Shown piece after piece: positions 27,230 to 35,271 of a DNA stretch of 64,000 nucleotides. Source of the stretch: Williamsia maris (GTDB taxonomy: Bacteria > Actinomycetota > Actinomycetes > Mycobacteriales > Mycobacteriaceae); contig NZ_JAMTCJ010000002.1 of NCBI RefSeq assembly GCF_024171815.1, positions 868,001 to 932,000 of the forward strand. Reading direction: 5' to 3'. Both the position numbers and the translations under genes were made by a program. The notes under the pieces were generated by a model. It did not search any database and was not told the origin of the DNA. It saw only the letters and a program-made list of their open reading frames with translations. Each line of letters begins with the position of its first letter. Position 1 is the first letter of the stretch.

Positions 27230-27532
27230 TCAGCGGGCACTACGCGGGTACGCATCCGGACACGAGCTGTCCGCGTCACCACCGAAGCGGTAGGACGATA
27301 GATGCGTCTCCGAACGAAGTACCCCACGTAGAATTCGTTCGGAATCGCGTAGTGCCCGCAGGTCCGTGCGCGCCGGATGTCCCGATGTGGGACGCGACGC
27401 CGCGAGCTCCGCGGCCCCGGGAATACTCCCCATATCCCGAAGCCGCGAAATGACGAGGAGGGTGACGGTCGAAACGGCCAGTGAGCTCATGATCGTCACG
27501 AGCACCACCGTCCACATCAGCACGTCACCCAA
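27230..27532 (-). CDS. Hypothetical one-helix protein (doubtful)
   Basis: A possible 100-residue protein from a TTG at 27532, or 95 residues from ATG 27517. Its start is a convincing membrane helix (MWTVVLVTIMSSLAVSTVTL), followed by a polar tail rich in Arg and Ser. I do not recognise it. The C-terminal third is read through the inverted-repeat element 27233-27359, so part of the frame may be fortuitous. There is no clear ribosome site. The alternative is that 27211-27635 is non-coding, with only the element and the TetR promoter. No other gene was seen in this 425-base gap. Confidence 0.3.
   Translation of the reverse strand: MGDVLMWTVVLVTIMSSLAVSTVTLLVISRLRDMGSIPGAAELAASRPTSGHPARTDLRALRDSERILRGVLRSETHLSSYRFGGDADSSCPDAYPRSAR
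27233..27359. repeat. Multi-branched inverted-repeat element
   Basis: An outer 14-bp perfect stem (27233-27246 with 27346-27359) closes two inner arms. Arm 1 is ACGCATC/GATGCGT (27250-27256 with 27301-27307) and holds the hairpins CGGACA-CGAGC-TGTCCG (27257-27273) and ACCG-AAG-CGGT (27281-27291). Arm 2 is a 10-bp perfect stem TCCGAACGAA/TTCGTTCGGA (27309-27318 with 27334-27343). The nesting is like a three-way-junction RNA or a small mobile/REP-like element. It begins 23 bases after the lpqI stop. Confidence 0.7.
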
Positions 27533-27619
27533 CGGAACTTTCCTTCCGATTGACCGAGCAGTGCCCCCCGAGACATTCGTCCCTCCGCACTGCTACTGTC
27601 GTCCTCATGCACCGTTACG

Positions 27620-27632
27620 TTACAGCTTGTAA
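27620..27632. promoter_or_regulatory. Candidate TetR autoregulatory operator
   Basis: TTACA-GCT-TGTAA is an inverted repeat ending 3 bases before the ATG of the TetR gene at 27636. This position would block transcription of a leaderless message. Autoregulation is common in TetR proteins; the link is inference. Confidence 0.45.
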
Positions 27633-27635
27633 TGT

Positions 27636-28247
27636 ATGATGGTCAACACCGGGAGACCACGAGATTCATCGATCGACGACGCCATTCTCGATGAGGCAGC
27701 GAGAATGATCGTCGAGATCGGTTACGGCGCGACGACCATCGACGCGGTGGCTCGCGCCGCCGGGACGACGCGGCCGGCGGTGTACCGCCGGTACGCGTCG
27801 CTGGCGCAGATCGTATCCGCCGCGATGAGTTCGCGCGTGGTGTTCGATCCCCGCACCGACTCGGGCGATCTGCCCGCTGACCTGGACGCATTGCAGAAGC
27901 AGCAGATCGCGTTCTTCACCGATCCCCTGGTCATCCGGGCCATGCCCGGTCTGATCGAGGAGAGCTCGCGCAACGACACCCTGCGTTCGCGTCTGTTCGA
28001 CGACATCATGACGCCGCGTCGCGCGGCCGTCCGCCGGGCGCTCGATCAGGCCACCCGTCGCGGCGACATCACCGCCGGCGCCGACCCGGACGAGATCTGC
28101 GACCTGCTGACCGGCCCGCTCCTGCTGCGCACCTTGATGCCCGCCCTCGGTGCCGTCGACACCCATCTCGCCGAGGTCACCGTCGCCGCGGCGCTCGATT
28201 CGGTGGGCTATCGTCGGGCCGACGTCGCCACGGTCGAGCGTTCGTAA
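27636..28247 (+). CDS. TetR-family regulator
   Basis: A 203-residue TetR protein. The DNA-binding start (about 12-60) reads AILDEAARMIVEIGYGATTI then DAVARAAGTTRPAVYRRYAS, the typical helix-turn-helix with the YRR(Y/F) end. The C-terminal domain matches the TetR_C_11-like group (FTDPLVIRAMPGLIEE). Ligand and targets are unknown; an inverted repeat at its own start codon suggests autorepression. ATG 27636 is followed directly by a second ATG at 27639. Its stop codon lies inside the operator of the next TetR gene. Confidence 0.85.
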   Translation: MMVNTGRPRDSSIDDAILDEAARMIVEIGYGATTIDAVARAAGTTRPAVYRRYASLAQIVSAAMSSRVVFDPRTDSGDLPADLDALQKQQIAFFTDPLVIRAMPGLIEESSRNDTLRSRLFDDIMTPRRAAVRRALDQATRRGDITAGADPDEICDLLTGPLLLRTLMPALGAVDTHLAEVTVAAALDSVGYRRADVATVERS

Positions 28248-28265
28248 CTTACTGCCTGGTAAGTT
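28246..28265. promoter_or_regulatory. TetR operator, copy 1 of a shared motif
   Basis: AACTTACTGCCTGGTAAGTT is an inverted repeat (AACTTAC/GTAAGTT) 38 bases upstream of the second TetR gene. The same 20-bp layout occurs at 43836-43855 between fabG4 and fadA2. The match strongly suggests one regulator for both places. Confidence 0.7.
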
Positions 28266-28303
28266 GAGGTCTTCAGTTCGGACCCGGCGGAAGGCGGTGC
28301 ACC

Positions 28304-28930
28304 ATGGCCGGTGGCACGAAGCGGCTTCCCCGCGCGGTACGCGAACAGCAGATGCTCGACGCCGCCGTCTCGGTGTTCGCCGAGAAAGGCTTCCGCGAGA
28401 CGGCGATGGACACCATCGCCGCCGCCGCGAACATCAGCAAGCCGATGCTGTATCTCTACTACGGATCCAAGGACGAGCTGTTCGCCGCCTGTGTGAACCG
28501 TGAGGGCAGCCGGTTCATCGAGGCCATGACCACCGGGTTCGACCCGAACCTCAAGCAGCGCGATCAGGCCCGCACCGTGATCTACGAGTTCCTGCACTTC
28601 GTCGACACCAACCGCTCGTCGTGGCGGGTGCTGTACCGCGTGGCCACCGCGCAGTCGAACTTCACCGCGATCGTCGACGCCAGCCGCGCGCGGCTCATCG
28701 AGATGATCGCCGATCTGCTCCGTCGCGGCACCACGGTCGAGGGCGCGACCGAGACCGACTTCGAACTGATGGCGGTCGCGCTCGTCGGAGCCGGTGAGGC
28801 CGTGGCCGACCGGATCACCGAGGGCGACATCGATCTCGACAGCGCCACCGACCTCGTCTTCGGCATGGGGTGGCACGGTCTGGCCGGCGACAAGAAGGTC
28901 AGTGGCGAGCACGCCTCACAGATCGGGTAG
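28304..28930 (+). CDS. TetR-family regulator, likely controller of htdX-fabG4/fadA2
   Basis: A 208-residue TetR protein with the N-terminal helix-turn-helix (about 10-60: [18 protein letters not shown], then [20 protein letters not shown]). The ligand domain is of the usual 130-residue length. In M. tuberculosis a TetR gene (Rv0238) lies at the same place, between lpqI and the htdX-fabG4-fadA2 genes. The shared operator at 28246 and 43836 supports autoregulation plus control of these fatty-acid genes, perhaps by an acyl-CoA ligand; the ligand is a guess. The 3' end overlaps the convergent SDR gene by 15 bases. Confidence 0.88.
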   Translation: MAGGTKRLPRAVREQQMLDAAVSVFAEKGFRETAMDTIAAAANISKPMLYLYYGSKDELFAACVNREGSRFIEAMTTGFDPNLKQRDQARTVIYEFLHFVDTNRSSWRVLYRVATAQSNFTAIVDASRARLIEMIADLLRRGTTVEGATETDFELMAVALVGAGEAVADRITEGDIDLDSATDLVFGMGWHGLAGDKKVSGEHASQIG

Positions 28931-29707
28931 CGGCAGGTCCATGTTGGGCTTGATGATGCCGCCGTCGACCTCGAGGATCTTGCCGGTCGTGTAGGACCCG
29001 GCCGCGGACGCGAGATACAGTGCGGCTGCTGCGATCTCGTCGGTGTGGCCGATGCGGCGCAGTGGGGTCGCCTGCTCCAGCCCGGTGCGCATGCCCTCGT
29101 CGGAGGTCACCATCTCCAGCGCCGAGGTGGCGATCGCACCGGGTGCGATGGCGTTGACCCGGATCCGCGGCGACAGGTCCTCTGCGGCGAGCCGGGTGTA
29201 GTGCGCGAGTGCGGCCTTGGCGGTGCCGTAGGCGGCGAACGCCCGACCGGGCAGCCGTCCCATCGCCGAGGTGATGTTGATGATCGATCCGCCGTCGGCG
29301 TTCTCGAGCATCAACGGCACCGCTGCACAGGTCAGCGCATGTGCGGTCGACACGTTGAACCGGAACGCACCCTCGAGCGCCTTCACGCTGGTGTCGAGCA
29401 GCGCGCTCGGCATCGTGCCGCCCACGTTGTTGACGACGATGTCGAGCCGGCCGAGCTCGTTCTTCGCCGTCGCGGCCAGCCCTGCGGTGACCTCCGGGTC
29501 GCTGAGATCCGCCGCGACCACCACGGCGCGGCGCCCCAGGGCGCGGACCTGCTCGGCGACCTCGTCGAGTTGCGACTCGGTGCGCGACCCGATGACGATG
29601 TCGGCGCCGGCCTCGGCGAATGCGATCGCGATGGCCGCCCCGAGCCCACGACCCGCTCCGGTCACCACCGCCACCTGCCCGTCCAGTCGGAATCGGTCCT
29701 GGATCAT
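28916..29707 (-). CDS. Short-chain dehydrogenase/reductase
   Basis: A 263-residue classical [11 protein letters not shown] at 16-23 binds NAD(P), IGSRTESQL follows strand 2 (Arg favours NADPH), NNVGG replaces NNAG, and the catalytic Ser146, Tyr159 and Lys163 (YGTAK) are all present. C-terminal GKILEVDGG is the family signature. It belongs to the FabG-like group that reduces 3-oxoacyl or related substrates; the real substrate is unknown. The ATG at 29707 has GAGGAG upstream. It is divergent from an IclR gene with a perfect palindrome in the gap, so IclR control is likely. Confidence 0.9.
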   Translation of the reverse strand: MIQDRFRLDGQVAVVTGAGRGLGAAIAIAFAEAGADIVIGSRTESQLDEVAEQVRALGRRAVVVAADLSDPEVTAGLAATAKNELGRLDIVVNNVGGTMPSALLDTSVKALEGAFRFNVSTAHALTCAAVPLMLENADGGSIINITSAMGRLPGRAFAAYGTAKAALAHYTRLAAEDLSPRIRVNAIAPGAIATSALEMVTSDEGMRTGLEQATPLRRIGHTDEIAAAALYLASAAGSYTTGKILEVDGGIIKPNMDLPLPDL

Positions 29708-29730
29708 CGGCACTCCTCGAAGTCGGTGAT

Positions 29731-29744
29731 GACGAATATTCGTC
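29731..29744. promoter_or_regulatory. 14-bp perfect palindrome, probable IclR operator
   Basis: GACGAATATTCGTC lies 24 bases upstream of the SDR start and 84 bases upstream of the divergent IclR gene. IclR proteins commonly bind 12-15 bp palindromes in such shared promoters. The pairing is inference. Confidence 0.6.
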
Positions 29745-29827
29745 GCCACGTGGTCTACTATTTCGACGCGCGGCTCAGTGTAGGGACTGCCCGCGCGAAC
29801 TGACAAGCATCTGTCCGCGACGAGAGG

Positions 29828-30718
29828 ATGCCCCGAGTGGTCGATCGATCTCCCTCGCCGCCGACCCGCCGGGTCATCGAGGTGGTGGGGATGCTGGCGT
29901 CCGCCGACCGCCCGATGGGGGTGGGCGAGATCGCCACGGCGCTGGGCATCGCCAGGGCGACCGCCACCGCGGTGGTTCGCGAACTGGCCGACGCGTCGTG
30001 GGTCACGCGCGACGCCGACCGGCGCTACACGGTGGGCCCGGCGCTGGCCGGTATCGGTGCGCGTCTCGCCCTGCCCGCCTCGGTCGCCGAACGCCTCGAC
30101 GCGCTCGCGACCGAGGTCGGGTGCGGGGTGACGTTGAGTCGCATCGACGTCGGTGCGCTCACGGTGGTGGCGAAAGCCCACGGCGGCAGCCGGGACATCC
30201 CCGGCGTCCCGGTGGGACAGCGTGTTCCGCTCGCCTACCCGGCCGGCGCGGCGGTCATGCCCTGGCGCGACGGCGCCGAGCGCGACGGATGGGTCGCCGG
30301 TGCAGGCGATCACGATTCCGCTGAACACCTCCTCGCCCTGGTGGAGCAGCGTCGGTACGCGGTGTTCCGGCCTTCGTCGGGGGACGCGGGGCTGGTCGAC
30401 GTCCTGGCCGACCTGCTCGACGTCGTCGGCGGCGATCTGCTGCGACCACGACTGCGCACGAAGGTGCTGACGCAGTTGTCGGCGCTGACGGCACGGTCGT
30501 ACACCGCCGATGAACTCGACGACGTCGGGTCGCTGCCGGTCAGCTACCTCGCGGCACCGATCGTCGTCGGCGGACAGGCGGTCCACGAAGTGCAGATGGG
30601 GCCGCTGCGGTCGGCCGTCACCCGGGACGAACGCACCGCCTACATCGCCGCCCTGACCTCGGCGGCGCACGATCTGGCGCGCGATCCCGGTATGGGTGCG
30701 GGTCAGTCAGGCGGGTAG
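29828..30718 (+). CDS. IclR-family regulator
   Basis: A 296-residue protein with an IclR winged helix-turn-helix at about 12-75 ([40 protein letters not shown] (20-residue stretch shown in part), DADRRYTVG) and an effector-binding domain (about 80-285). It should bind an aromatic or organic acid, as family members do, and control the divergent SDR gene. The GTG at 29837 is an alternative start. The last 16 bases overlap the convergent GT2 gene. Confidence 0.85.
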   Translation: MPRVVDRSPSPPTRRVIEVVGMLASADRPMGVGEIATALGIARATATAVVRELADASWVTRDADRRYTVGPALAGIGARLALPASVAERLDALATEVGCGVTLSRIDVGALTVVAKAHGGSRDIPGVPVGQRVPLAYPAGAAVMPWRDGAERDGWVAGAGDHDSAEHLLALVEQRRYAVFRPSSGDAGLVDVLADLLDVVGGDLLRPRLRTKVLTQLSALTARSYTADELDDVGSLPVSYLAAPIVVGGQAVHEVQMGPLRSAVTRDERTAYIAALTSAAHDLARDPGMGAGQSGG

Positions 30719-31605
30719 CGCCTGCGCAGACGGAGTCGGAGGCCGTGCGCGGTCGAGCGGATCGAGATCCGCTCGGCCAGAGGGAAATCCGCGGCCCGCT
30801 CGGCCACGTCGTCGATGAGTCGTTCGGCGTCGGCGACCTCGTCCGGAGGCGCGCCGGCGCCGGTGAGCGCGGCGTACGCGCGGTACTCGCGACCGAACGT
30901 CGAACGACACAGGTCGCGGTGGACCTGTGCCGTCGGCGCGTCGGCGGTCACGGCCTGTTTGTAGGACTGCTGCGACGACGTCTGCGCGTCGTGCCTACGG
31001 TATGCCACCCCGGGGAGCGACGTTCGTCCCATCCGGGTCCCGTTCAGCGCCAACCGCATCCAGAGGTCCCAGTCTTCGGCCGGCACTGTCCGGTATCCGC
31101 CCGCGTCGAGGATCGCGCTGCGCCGACCGGTGAGCGACGGCTGCATCACCGCGCAGTTCAGCAACAGCTCATAGGTGAGCGAGCGCGGGTCGGCCCGCAG
31201 CAGCGGCTGCGGTTCGACGGCGAAACGCCCGGGGCCGACGAACAGCGCGGGCGAGAACACCAGATCGAGATCGTGACGGCGCATCAGTGACAGCTGCGAG
31301 CGGAACCGCCACGGCAGACTCACGTCGTCGGCGTCCATCCTGGCCACCAACGGGGTCTTGGCCGCGTCGAGCAGGGCGTTGGCGGCTCCGGTCACGCCGA
31401 GACGTCTCCCGCCGACGTCCAGCAGTCCGACGCGCCGATCCCGGCGGGCGACGCGGTGCACGACGGCCGCGGTGTCGTCCTCGCTGGCGTCGTCGACGAC
31501 CAGGACCCGCCCGTCGCGGGGCAGGGCCTTCGTCACCGAGGTGATGGCGCGCTCGACCGTGGCGGCCGCGTTGCGCGCCGGGATCATCACCGTCAAGGCT
31601 TCCAC
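30703..31605 (-). CDS. GT2-family glycosyltransferase
   Basis: A 300-residue inverting GT-A enzyme. The fold starts with [18 protein letters not shown], then [10 protein letters not shown], the metal-binding MDADD near residue 93 and the catalytic-type EDWDLWMRL later. This set is typical of GT2 enzymes acting on polyprenyl or cell-surface glycans. No sugar can be assigned. It is isolated: the MmpL gene lies 9 bases upstream on the same strand, so it could be cotranscribed with it and share MarR control. Confidence 0.88.
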   Translation of the reverse strand: MEALTVMIPARNAAATVERAITSVTKALPRDGRVLVVDDASEDDTAAVVHRVARRDRRVGLLDVGGRRLGVTGAANALLDAAKTPLVARMDADDVSLPWRFRSQLSLMRRHDLDLVFSPALFVGPGRFAVEPQPLLRADPRSLTYELLLNCAVMQPSLTGRRSAILDAGGYRTVPAEDWDLWMRLALNGTRMGRTSLPGVAYRRHDAQTSSQQSYKQAVTADAPTAQVHRDLCRSTFGREYRAYAALTGAGAPPDEVADAERLIDDVAERAADFPLAERISIRSTAHGLRLRLRRRYPPD

Positions 31606-31614
31606 CGGCGAAGA

Positions 31615-33792
31615 TTAGCCCGGGACAGAACTCTTGTCCGTGCGAGATCGGTTCTGATCCGGGTGACTGGGCCACCAGATCCGTTCGCCGATGAGGGTGA
31701 ACAGGGCCGGGACCACGACCGTCCGAACCACGAACGTGTCCAACAGGATTCCCAGACCCACGATGATCCCGAGCTGGGTCAGCGTGATGAGCGGCAGGAT
31801 CCCGAGGACGCAGAACACTGCGGCGAGCACGATGCCGGCGCTGGTGATGACGCCGCCGGTCGCGGAGACGGCGCGGATCATCGCTGTGCCGATCCGGTGG
31901 CCCGCGCTCTCCTCGCGCGCCCGGGTGACCAGGAAGATCGTGTAGTCGACACCGAGAGCGACCAGGAACAGGAACGCGAAGAGGACGACGTTGTTGTCGA
32001 GGGCGGGGAAACCGAACACGTGCTCGCTGACCCAACTGCCGAGTCCCAACGCGGCGACGGTGCTCGACACGGTGACGGCGATCAGGACCAGCGGTGCGAG
32101 GACGGCGCGCAGCAACACGAACAGCACGGCCAGCACGATGGCGAGGATCAGCGGGATCAGCAGCAGACGGTCGTCGCCCGCGGCGTCGCGGGTGTCGAGG
32201 GCCTGGGCGTCGCTGCCTCCGACCAGGGCGTCGGCCGAGTCGACGCCGGCCAGGGTCGACCGGATGGAGGAGATGGTGTCGAACGCGCCGCTCGACGCCG
32301 GGGGCGAGGTCAGGACGACGCTCCACCGGGTCTGGCCGGTGTCGGAGGTGCCGGTCTGTCGGACCGATTCGACGCCGGGGGCCGCGGTGAGCGCCGCGTC
32401 GACCTCTGCGGCCGTCGCGGTGGTCGCGGTGACGGTCGTGGGATCGGATTGACCGGCCGGGAAGTGCTCGTCGAGCACGTCGAACCCGACGACCGAATCG
32501 GCACTGACACGGAACTGCTCGGTCTGTGACAGTCCGATGGAGGTGCCGAACAGTCCTGCGGCGCAGATGATCAGCAGTGCGAAGGCGGCGACCGCCGACC
32601 GGACGGGATGGCCGACGACTCCGGTGGCCACCCGGTGCCACACGCCGGTGTCGACGGTGTCATGGTCGGATGCTTCCCCTGCCTCGGCCCGGGGGACGAA
32701 TGGCCAGAACAACTTCCGACCGAAGAGCCCGAGCGCCGGTGGCAGCACGAACAGGACGAACACCGCGGCGATGAGCAGCCCGACGGCCGCGAAGGCGCCG
32801 AGGCTGCGGGTGCTCGGCAGTGCGGCGAGCAGCAGGATCAGCAGGGCGAGGACCACGGTGAGGTTGCTGGCGACGATCGCGGGGCCCGCCCGTCGGACCG
32901 CGGCACGCAGGGCGTCGCGGTGGTCGGGGAAGCGCCGCAGCTCCTCTCGGTATCGCGATATCAGCAGCAGCGCGTAGTTCGTGCCCGCGCCGAACACCAG
33001 GACGCTGGTGATCCCCGACGTCGAGCCGTCGAAACTCAGGCCGGTGGCGCCGGCGAGTGCGGTTCCCGCGGAGGCGGCGATGCGATCGGCGAGACCGACC
33101 ACGATCAGTGGGACCAACCACAGGATGGGGGAGCGGTAGGTCGCGATCAGCAGCAGTGCGACCACGAGTGCGGTGACCGCGAGCAGCGTGACGTTGGCGC
33201 CGGAGAACGAGTTGGCGATGTCGGCCGCGAACGCGGGGCCGCCGGTGACGTGGGTCCGCAGGTCCGACGGCAGACCGGTGTCGGCGGCATCCCGCAACTC
33301 GTCGACGGTGTCGCGCAGGCCGAAGCCACTCAGCTCTGTCGACACCGGAACCGTTGCGATCGCGGCCTTCCCGTCCGGCGCGACGACGACCGACGGTCCC
33401 TCGGTGACGTTCTCGCTCGCGGGGAGCGACCGGTTGACGGCGAGCATCCGCGTACGTGCGGTGTCGATCGCCGAGCGGTCGGTGTCGGTGAGGGCGGCAC
33501 CGTCGGGTCGGTCGACCACCAGGATGGCCGGGGTGACATCCGCGTCGGGGAACGCGGCCAGGATGTCATCGATCTGCGCCGACTGGGCCGAGTCGGGCAG
33601 CGACACCGGCGAGTCGTCGCCGGAACCGTTCTCGCCGACCACGGTCATGAACGCGATGGCCAGGAACAGGATCACCAGGCCGACGGCCCACGATCGGCGG
33701 CCACTGACGACGGAGGCGAGGCGATCCCAGGCGGAGGAGGTCCGCGCGCTCGTGTTCGTCACGCTCGTGCTGTTCGTGCTCGCGTTGTTCAC
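31615..33792 (-). CDS. MmpL/RND-family membrane transporter
   Basis: A 725-residue RND-type transporter with the MMPL domain twice: helix 1 (RRSWAVGLVILFLAIAFM), a first extracytoplasmic domain, five helices around VLVFGAGTNYALLLISRYREE (20 residues VLVFGAGTNYALLLISRYRE), helix 7, a second domain, and five helices with FLVALGVDYTIFLVTRARE. The GAGTNYALLL and GVDYTIFL segments carry the proton-relay Asp/Tyr positions. No ATG fits; I start at GTG 33792, just before NNASTNSTS. It exports lipids or drugs using the proton gradient. It is divergent from a MarR gene, which usually represses such a pump. Confidence 0.85.
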   Translation of the reverse strand: MNNASTNSTSVTNTSARTSSAWDRLASVVSGRRSWAVGLVILFLAIAFMTVVGENGSGDDSPVSLPDSAQSAQIDDILAAFPDADVTPAILVVDRPDGAALTDTDRSAIDTARTRMLAVNRSLPASENVTEGPSVVVAPDGKAAIATVPVSTELSGFGLRDTVDELRDAADTGLPSDLRTHVTGGPAFAADIANSFSGANVTLLAVTALVVALLLIATYRSPILWLVPLIVVGLADRIAASAGTALAGATGLSFDGSTSGITSVLVFGAGTNYALLLISRYREELRRFPDHRDALRAAVRRAGPAIVASNLTVVLALLILLLAALPSTRSLGAFAAVGLLIAAVFVLFVLPPALGLFGRKLFWPFVPRAEAGEASDHDTVDTGVWHRVATGVVGHPVRSAVAAFALLIICAAGLFGTSIGLSQTEQFRVSADSVVGFDVLDEHFPAGQSDPTTVTATTATAAEVDAALTAAPGVESVRQTGTSDTGQTRWSVVLTSPPASSGAFDTISSIRSTLAGVDSADALVGGSDAQALDTRDAAGDDRLLLIPLILAIVLAVLFVLLRAVLAPLVLIAVTVSSTVAALGLGSWVSEHVFGFPALDNNVVLFAFLFLVALGVDYTIFLVTRAREESAGHRIGTAMIRAVSATGGVITSAGIVLAAVFCVLGILPLITLTQLGIIVGLGILLDTFVVRTVVVPALFTLIGERIWWPSHPDQNRSRTDKSSVPG

Positions 33793-33805
33793 GAACCAGA
33801 CAATC

Positions 33806-33816
33806 TCAGAAACTGA
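33806..33816. promoter_or_regulatory. Candidate MarR site between pump and regulator
   Basis: TCAGAAACTGA is a short inverted repeat (TCAG/CTGA, 3-base centre) in the AT-rich gap 33793-33865 between the divergent MmpL and MarR starts. It is shorter than usual MarR operators, so the assignment is weak. Confidence 0.3.
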
Positions 33817-33865
33817 ACTGTTAAGCAAATGAGACTTATCGTGAGGTCGTGGGTAAGCTGCCGTC

Positions 33866-34333
33866 GTGGAACGTGCGGAGCTCGAGTCGGCGATGGCGGC
33901 GGACATGCGTGCGCTGGCGGCCGCGTCCGAGCAGTTGGGCCGGGTGTTCGCGGGACAGCATGAGCTCGGTGCCAACGATTTCCAGGCCCTGTTGCGGATC
34001 ATGGTGGCCGATGTGGAGGGCACGCCGTTGACCGTAGGGCGGCTGGGCACCTCGCTGGGGATGTCGTCGGCGGCCATGACCTACCTCGTCGAGCGCATGA
34101 TCAGCTCGGGGCACATCCGCCGTGAGCCCGATCCGGGTGATCGCCGCCGGGTGATCCTGCGCTACGACGACCACGGGATGGAGGTCGCGCGCGAGTTCTT
34201 CGGTCCGCTGGGCGAACTGACCCGCGGCGCCCTCGCCGACGTCGACGAGGACGACCTGGCGACCGCCCATCGGGTGTTCGGGATCCTGATCGATGCGGTC
34301 CGCACCTACGAACAGCGCCTGACCTCAGGCTGA
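33866..34333 (+). CDS. MarR-family regulator
   Basis: A 155-residue winged-helix protein: LTVGRLGTSLGMSSAAMTYL is the recognition helix region and IRREPDPGDRRRVILR is the wing with the conserved DxRR motif. It starts at a GTG (33866). MarR dimers release DNA on binding a phenolic or lipophilic ligand; the divergent MmpL pump is the obvious target. The stop overlaps the convergent hydrolase gene by 9 bases. Confidence 0.9.
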   Translation: MERAELESAMAADMRALAAASEQLGRVFAGQHELGANDFQALLRIMVADVEGTPLTVGRLGTSLGMSSAAMTYLVERMISSGHIRREPDPGDRRRVILRYDDHGMEVAREFFGPLGELTRGALADVDEDDLATAHRVFGILIDAVRTYEQRLTSG

Positions 34334-35236
34334 GGTGGTCGTTTCCGCGCGGCGCACCGTTCGCTCGATCCCGTCGAGCACGGAGTCCCAGTGCTGTCGC
34401 GCGAGATCGTGACCCATGCCGGGGATGGTCAGCAGTTCGGCGCTCGTCATCGCGGCCGCGGTGGCCCGCCCGCCGGACGGGGCGATGACACGGTCGGCGT
34501 CGCCGTGGATCACCAGTGCCGGGATCCGCAGGTCCCGTAGACCGCGGGTGCGGTCGGTCTCGGCGAAGATCGCCGCGATCTGCCTGCCGGAGCCGGTGTC
34601 GTCGCCGCCCGACCGGGCCAGTGAGCGCGGCATGATCGTGCGGACGTCGTTCTCGTCGGCGTCGGTCCGGTCGCGGGATCCGATCCGCTCGAACGCGGCG
34701 ACCATCTCGTCGACCGGGTCCGGCTTCGGAGAGCGCAGCCCGGACAGCAGATACCGCTTCGAGGACTTCCCGTTCCGGCGGTCGCCCGGGCGGCCCATGA
34801 TCGAGACGAGCGACTGCACGAGATCCGGATGCCGGATCGCGGTCTGCTGCGCGATGAACGATCCCAGCGAGACGCCGACGATGTGGGCGCCGCGGGGCGC
34901 GACCGCTCTCATGAGCCCTGCGGTGTCGTCGGCCATGTCCTCGAGGGAGTAGGTCACCGGCGCCGATCGGCGCAGGTACTGCCACGCGGTGGGGATCGGA
35001 CCGGTCAGGTGCGTCGAGCGGCCGACGTCGCGGTTGTCGAACCGGACGACGCGGAGCCCACGACCGACCAGGTCGGCGCAGAACTCGTCGCGCCACCACA
35101 GCATGTCGAGACCCAGTCCCATGATCAGCACGACCGTCGGATCGCTCTCGTCGCCAAAGATTTGGTGGCACAGTCGGATATCTCCGATTCGGGCGAACTG
35201 CTCGGGCGCATTGTCGTACCGTTCGTCCACACGCAT
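34325..35236 (-). CDS. Alpha/beta hydrolase
   Basis: A 303-residue alpha/beta hydrolase. The nucleophile is Ser123 in GVSLG (121-125), the acid is Asp in HGDADRV and the base is His in GMGHDL. LIMGLGLDMLWW carries the oxyanion residues, and RFDNRDVGRS is typical of the lipase/esterase group close to LipG of mycobacteria. The substrate is unknown, probably a small ester or lipid. The 35-base gap to the divergent phospholipase gene (35237-35271) can hold only a minimal promoter for either. Confidence 0.88.
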   Translation of the reverse strand: MRVDERYDNAPEQFARIGDIRLCHQIFGDESDPTVVLIMGLGLDMLWWRDEFCADLVGRGLRVVRFDNRDVGRSTHLTGPIPTAWQYLRRSAPVTYSLEDMADDTAGLMRAVAPRGAHIVGVSLGSFIAQQTAIRHPDLVQSLVSIMGRPGDRRNGKSSKRYLLSGLRSPKPDPVDEMVAAFERIGSRDRTDADENDVRTIMPRSLARSGGDDTGSGRQIAAIFAETDRTRGLRDLRIPALVIHGDADRVIAPSGGRATAAAMTSAELLTIPGMGHDLARQHWDSVLDGIERTVRRAETTTSA

Positions 35237-35271
35237 TCCTTCGTTAATGTGAGCACCTTACGGTCCGCAGA

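Noticed and set aside
33793-34077. N-terminal extension of the MmpL protein
   Set aside because: It would read antisense through the MarR gene and gives a non-membrane, Ser-rich sequence without similarity.
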